In this document: positions 15,739 through 17,467 of the stretch, piece by piece
Layout of the letters: each line of letters begins with the position of its first letter
Numbering within the stretch: position 1 is the stretch's first letter
DNA from: an uncultured Fidelibacterota bacterium
GTDB taxonomy: Bacteria; Marinisomatota; Marinisomatia; Marinisomatales; UBA1611
NCBI GenBank assembly: GCA_913043185.1
Contig: CAJWMI010000033.1
Location: forward strand, 1-17,467
Direction: 5' to 3'
DNA: 17,467 nucleotides
Program-made: the position numbers and the translations under genes
Notes under the pieces: generated by a model
Told to the model about the DNA's origin: nothing
Databases searched by the model: none
Seen by the model: the letters and a program-made list of their open reading frames with translations, nothing else

Positions 15739-17467
15739 AATAATTTACCGAAATTGTGAACAGATAGGACTTCGTGCTCGGATTAGTAAAATAGTCCAAT
15801 CCAAACCCATTAGCCACTCCAGCCTGGTTAGTGGCTGGATCGATACCTACAAGCTCTTTATACCATGCAAACAGGTTACGGGCAGTCCACCTCATTGTAA
15901 TGGAGCTCAGGTTGGTGTTTTCCCTAAGCGCTGGCGAGGAATACGTATAAGAAAGTGAAAGTTCTTTTATACGGGAAAATGTAGCATCCTTTACTGCAAA
16001 ATTGTAGGCCTGGTTATCACCAAACCCTCCACCAATACCATGCCGATACCAAGCTTCATCAAGCAGCACATCACCACCACCAAAATCATGGATATTGCCG
16101 CGGACAAACGTACCAGCAGCGATAGTATCGCCGTCAAAGTTTACATAATCTTTATCAAGTGTAAGAGCGCCGGCTGTTTCTTCAGTTGTGCCAAAGCGGC
16201 GTAACACCCACTGTGTCCTTGGAGAGTAGTCACCTCCCTGAGAATGTTCAAATAGAATATTCATATTGAAACTCTTCCAGCGGGCATTTAGTCCTATAGT
16301 ACCACGCCAGTCTGGGTTCGGATCACCAAGCACCATAGGCAATGAAGTAATTTGAGGAAAACCATTTACATCTAAAATCAGTTTACCACCTACTGTACCA
16401 TCTTCTGTTTGCGACCCTGTACCATAAAGGGACCCCACTGGAAAACCTACAGTCGCAACCGAGTTTACGGATCCAGTACCTAAAAAGATAACCTCAGTAC
16501 CAGCCAAGTCAGTAACCTTGTTTTCATTTTTAGCCCAGTTAAAATACAGATCTAGAGCTTTATCAGACTCGTTCATCAGCAAATATGAACCATCTAGCTC
16601 AAAACCTTTATTCTCCATAGTAGCTGCATTCATATACTGCGTATCGTATCCAGTTGACGGAGATTTTGATACGTTGATCAGCATATCTTCAACCAGATTC
16701 GAATAGCTTGTAAGGCTCAACGCTAACCGGTCATCAAGAAAACGTAAATCTAAGCCAAACTCTGTTTCTGTTTTCAGTTCTGGTTTTAAATCCGGGTTGC
16801 CTTTATCATCATCCACTCGATATCCACCGCCGAATAAATTTATATCAAGAGGATCACTGTATGAGCTATAGGCAAACCCAGACTCGGCCGCAGTTTGAAA
16901 CCGATGAGCCGAGGGCCGAACACCCACTTGCCCCCAGGCAAACCGGAACTTTCCAAAGCTGAGCGGTGTACCTTGCAACATATCCGAGAACTGGTATGCA
17001 ACATCCATGGCAGGATAAAAGTACGGATCACTGATTGTGGAGTGGTCCTCGCTTACACCTGAAAGGTTTACATATAAATTGTCCATTGCTGAAATAGACA
17101 GGAGCCCATAGGTACGGCCAGAGCGAATAAACAGTTTACTATTCTCAACTGTTGAGGCTTCTGCAGATGTGTTAACGTCAACCGTTTGTTTGTCCGTGTT
17201 TACCAGGAAACTGGAGATATTAAAACTGGTCCTATTATAGGCGCGATCCCACCAGTTATATCCAGCGGTTAGATTCATAGAAATCGTTCCCAGATTCAGG
17301 TTTCTACGTGCGATAAAATCATAGTTAACCTCGCGGTTTGTCAGAGCATCTTCTGCAAAAACACCGGAGCTTCTTGAGCCGGATGATCCCATAGGAAAAA
17401 ACCAGGACCTATCATCACCCCAGGCATCAATCCCTGCTCTTATGACAAGGCTAGTATTCTGATCAGG
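15737..17467 (-). CDS. SusC/RagA-type TonB-dependent transporter, C-terminal part (runs off right edge)
   Basis: Outer-membrane barrel of a SusC/SusD uptake system; the last 576 residues are present and the frame stays open to the window edge (PDQNTSLVIRAGIDAWGDD at the far end). Barrel features are alternating aromatic strands and the family motifs RFAWGQVGVRPSAHRFQTA, NPDLKPELKTETEFGLDLRF, MENKGFELDGSYLL, PNPDWRGTIGLNARWKSFNMN, and a final ISVNY with the terminal aromatic needed for barrel insertion. The signal peptide, regulatory-like domain and plug lie outside. The paired SusD-type gene follows by 14 nt, confirming the class over a siderophore receptor. Confidence 0.94.
   Translation of the reverse strand, partial: PDQNTSLVIRAGIDAWGDDRSWFFPMGSSGSRSSGVFAEDALTNREVNYDFIARRNLNLGTISMNLTAGYNWWDRAYNRTSFNISSFLVNTDKQTVDVNTSAEASTVENSKLFIRSGRTYGLLSISAMDNLYVNLSGVSEDHSTISDPYFYPAMDVAYQFSDMLQGTPLSFGKFRFAWGQVGVRPSAHRFQTAAESGFAYSSYSDPLDINLFGGGYRVDDDKGNPDLKPELKTETEFGLDLRFLDDRLALSLTSYSNLVEDMLINVSKSPSTGYDTQYMNAATMENKGFELDGSYLLMNESDKALDLYFNWAKNENKVTDLAGTEVIFLGTGSVNSVATVGFPVGSLYGTGSQTEDGTVGGKLILDVNGFPQITSLPMVLGDPNPDWRGTIGLNARWKSFNMNILFEHSQGGDYSPRTQWVLRRFGTTEETAGALTLDKDYVNFDGDTIAAGTFVRGNIHDFGGGDVLLDEAWYRHGIGGGFGDNQAYNFAVKDATFSRIKELSLSYTYSSPALRENTNLSSITMRWTARNLFAWYKELVGIDPATNQAGVANGFGLDYFTNPSTKSYLFTISVNY

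Noticed and set aside
1..17467. Plus-strand open frames opposite the genes
   Set aside because: All lie antisense to well-supported genes, lack family motifs and signals, and look like codon-bias shadows.

Overview
The window is AT-rich, and every gene I can support lies on the minus strand. A SusC/SusD pair, several lipoprotein signal peptides and a carboxypeptidase-like plus plug TonB receptor point to Bacteroidota or a near relative in the FCB group (Neomarinimicrobiota/SAR406 is possible). The species cannot be told from the sequence. No RNA gene, IS element, CRISPR array or origin was seen. No gene-free stretch exceeds 300 bases; the longest are 14043-14282, which holds a terminator, and 9271-9466, which is AT-rich with nothing identifiable.

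In transcription order (right to left), the first block is a nutrient-uptake locus. It contains a SusC-type TonB receptor that runs off the right edge, a SusD-type lipoprotein and a strong terminator. An N-formylglutamate-amidohydrolase-like lipoprotein and two tandem gamma-glutamyltransferase-family lipoproteins follow. There are no glycoside hydrolases, so the likely cargo is a glutamyl or other amide/peptide compound rather than a glycan. One transferase keeps the gamma-glutamyl recognition residues; the other has lost them but keeps the nucleophilic threonine.

Next comes a T4 endonuclease V-type pyrimidine-dimer glycosylase, then a MarR-regulated efflux operon: marR, TolC-type outer membrane factor, membrane-fusion protein and RND pump. 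Two copies of TAGTTG-N6-CAACTA, one before marR and one just before the TolC gene, are probable MarR operators.

The same co-directional run continues with almost no gaps into an SRPBCC protein, an atypical SDR/NDUFA9-like protein, a peroxiredoxin and a second TonB receptor that runs off the left edge. The peroxiredoxin is the most notable item. Its reading frame is broken by a single TGA exactly at the peroxidatic cysteine of a BCP/PrxQ motif (DTPG-TGA-IKEAC). The frame then continues to a normal C-terminus, and a perfect 5-bp hairpin with a G-first loop lies 17 nt after the TGA. I read it as a selenocysteine-containing, membrane-anchored peroxiredoxin of 169 residues that automatic annotation would truncate to 68. 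Its last 35 bases overlap the start of the downstream TonB receptor, which could make that receptor's translation depend on selenocysteine decoding.
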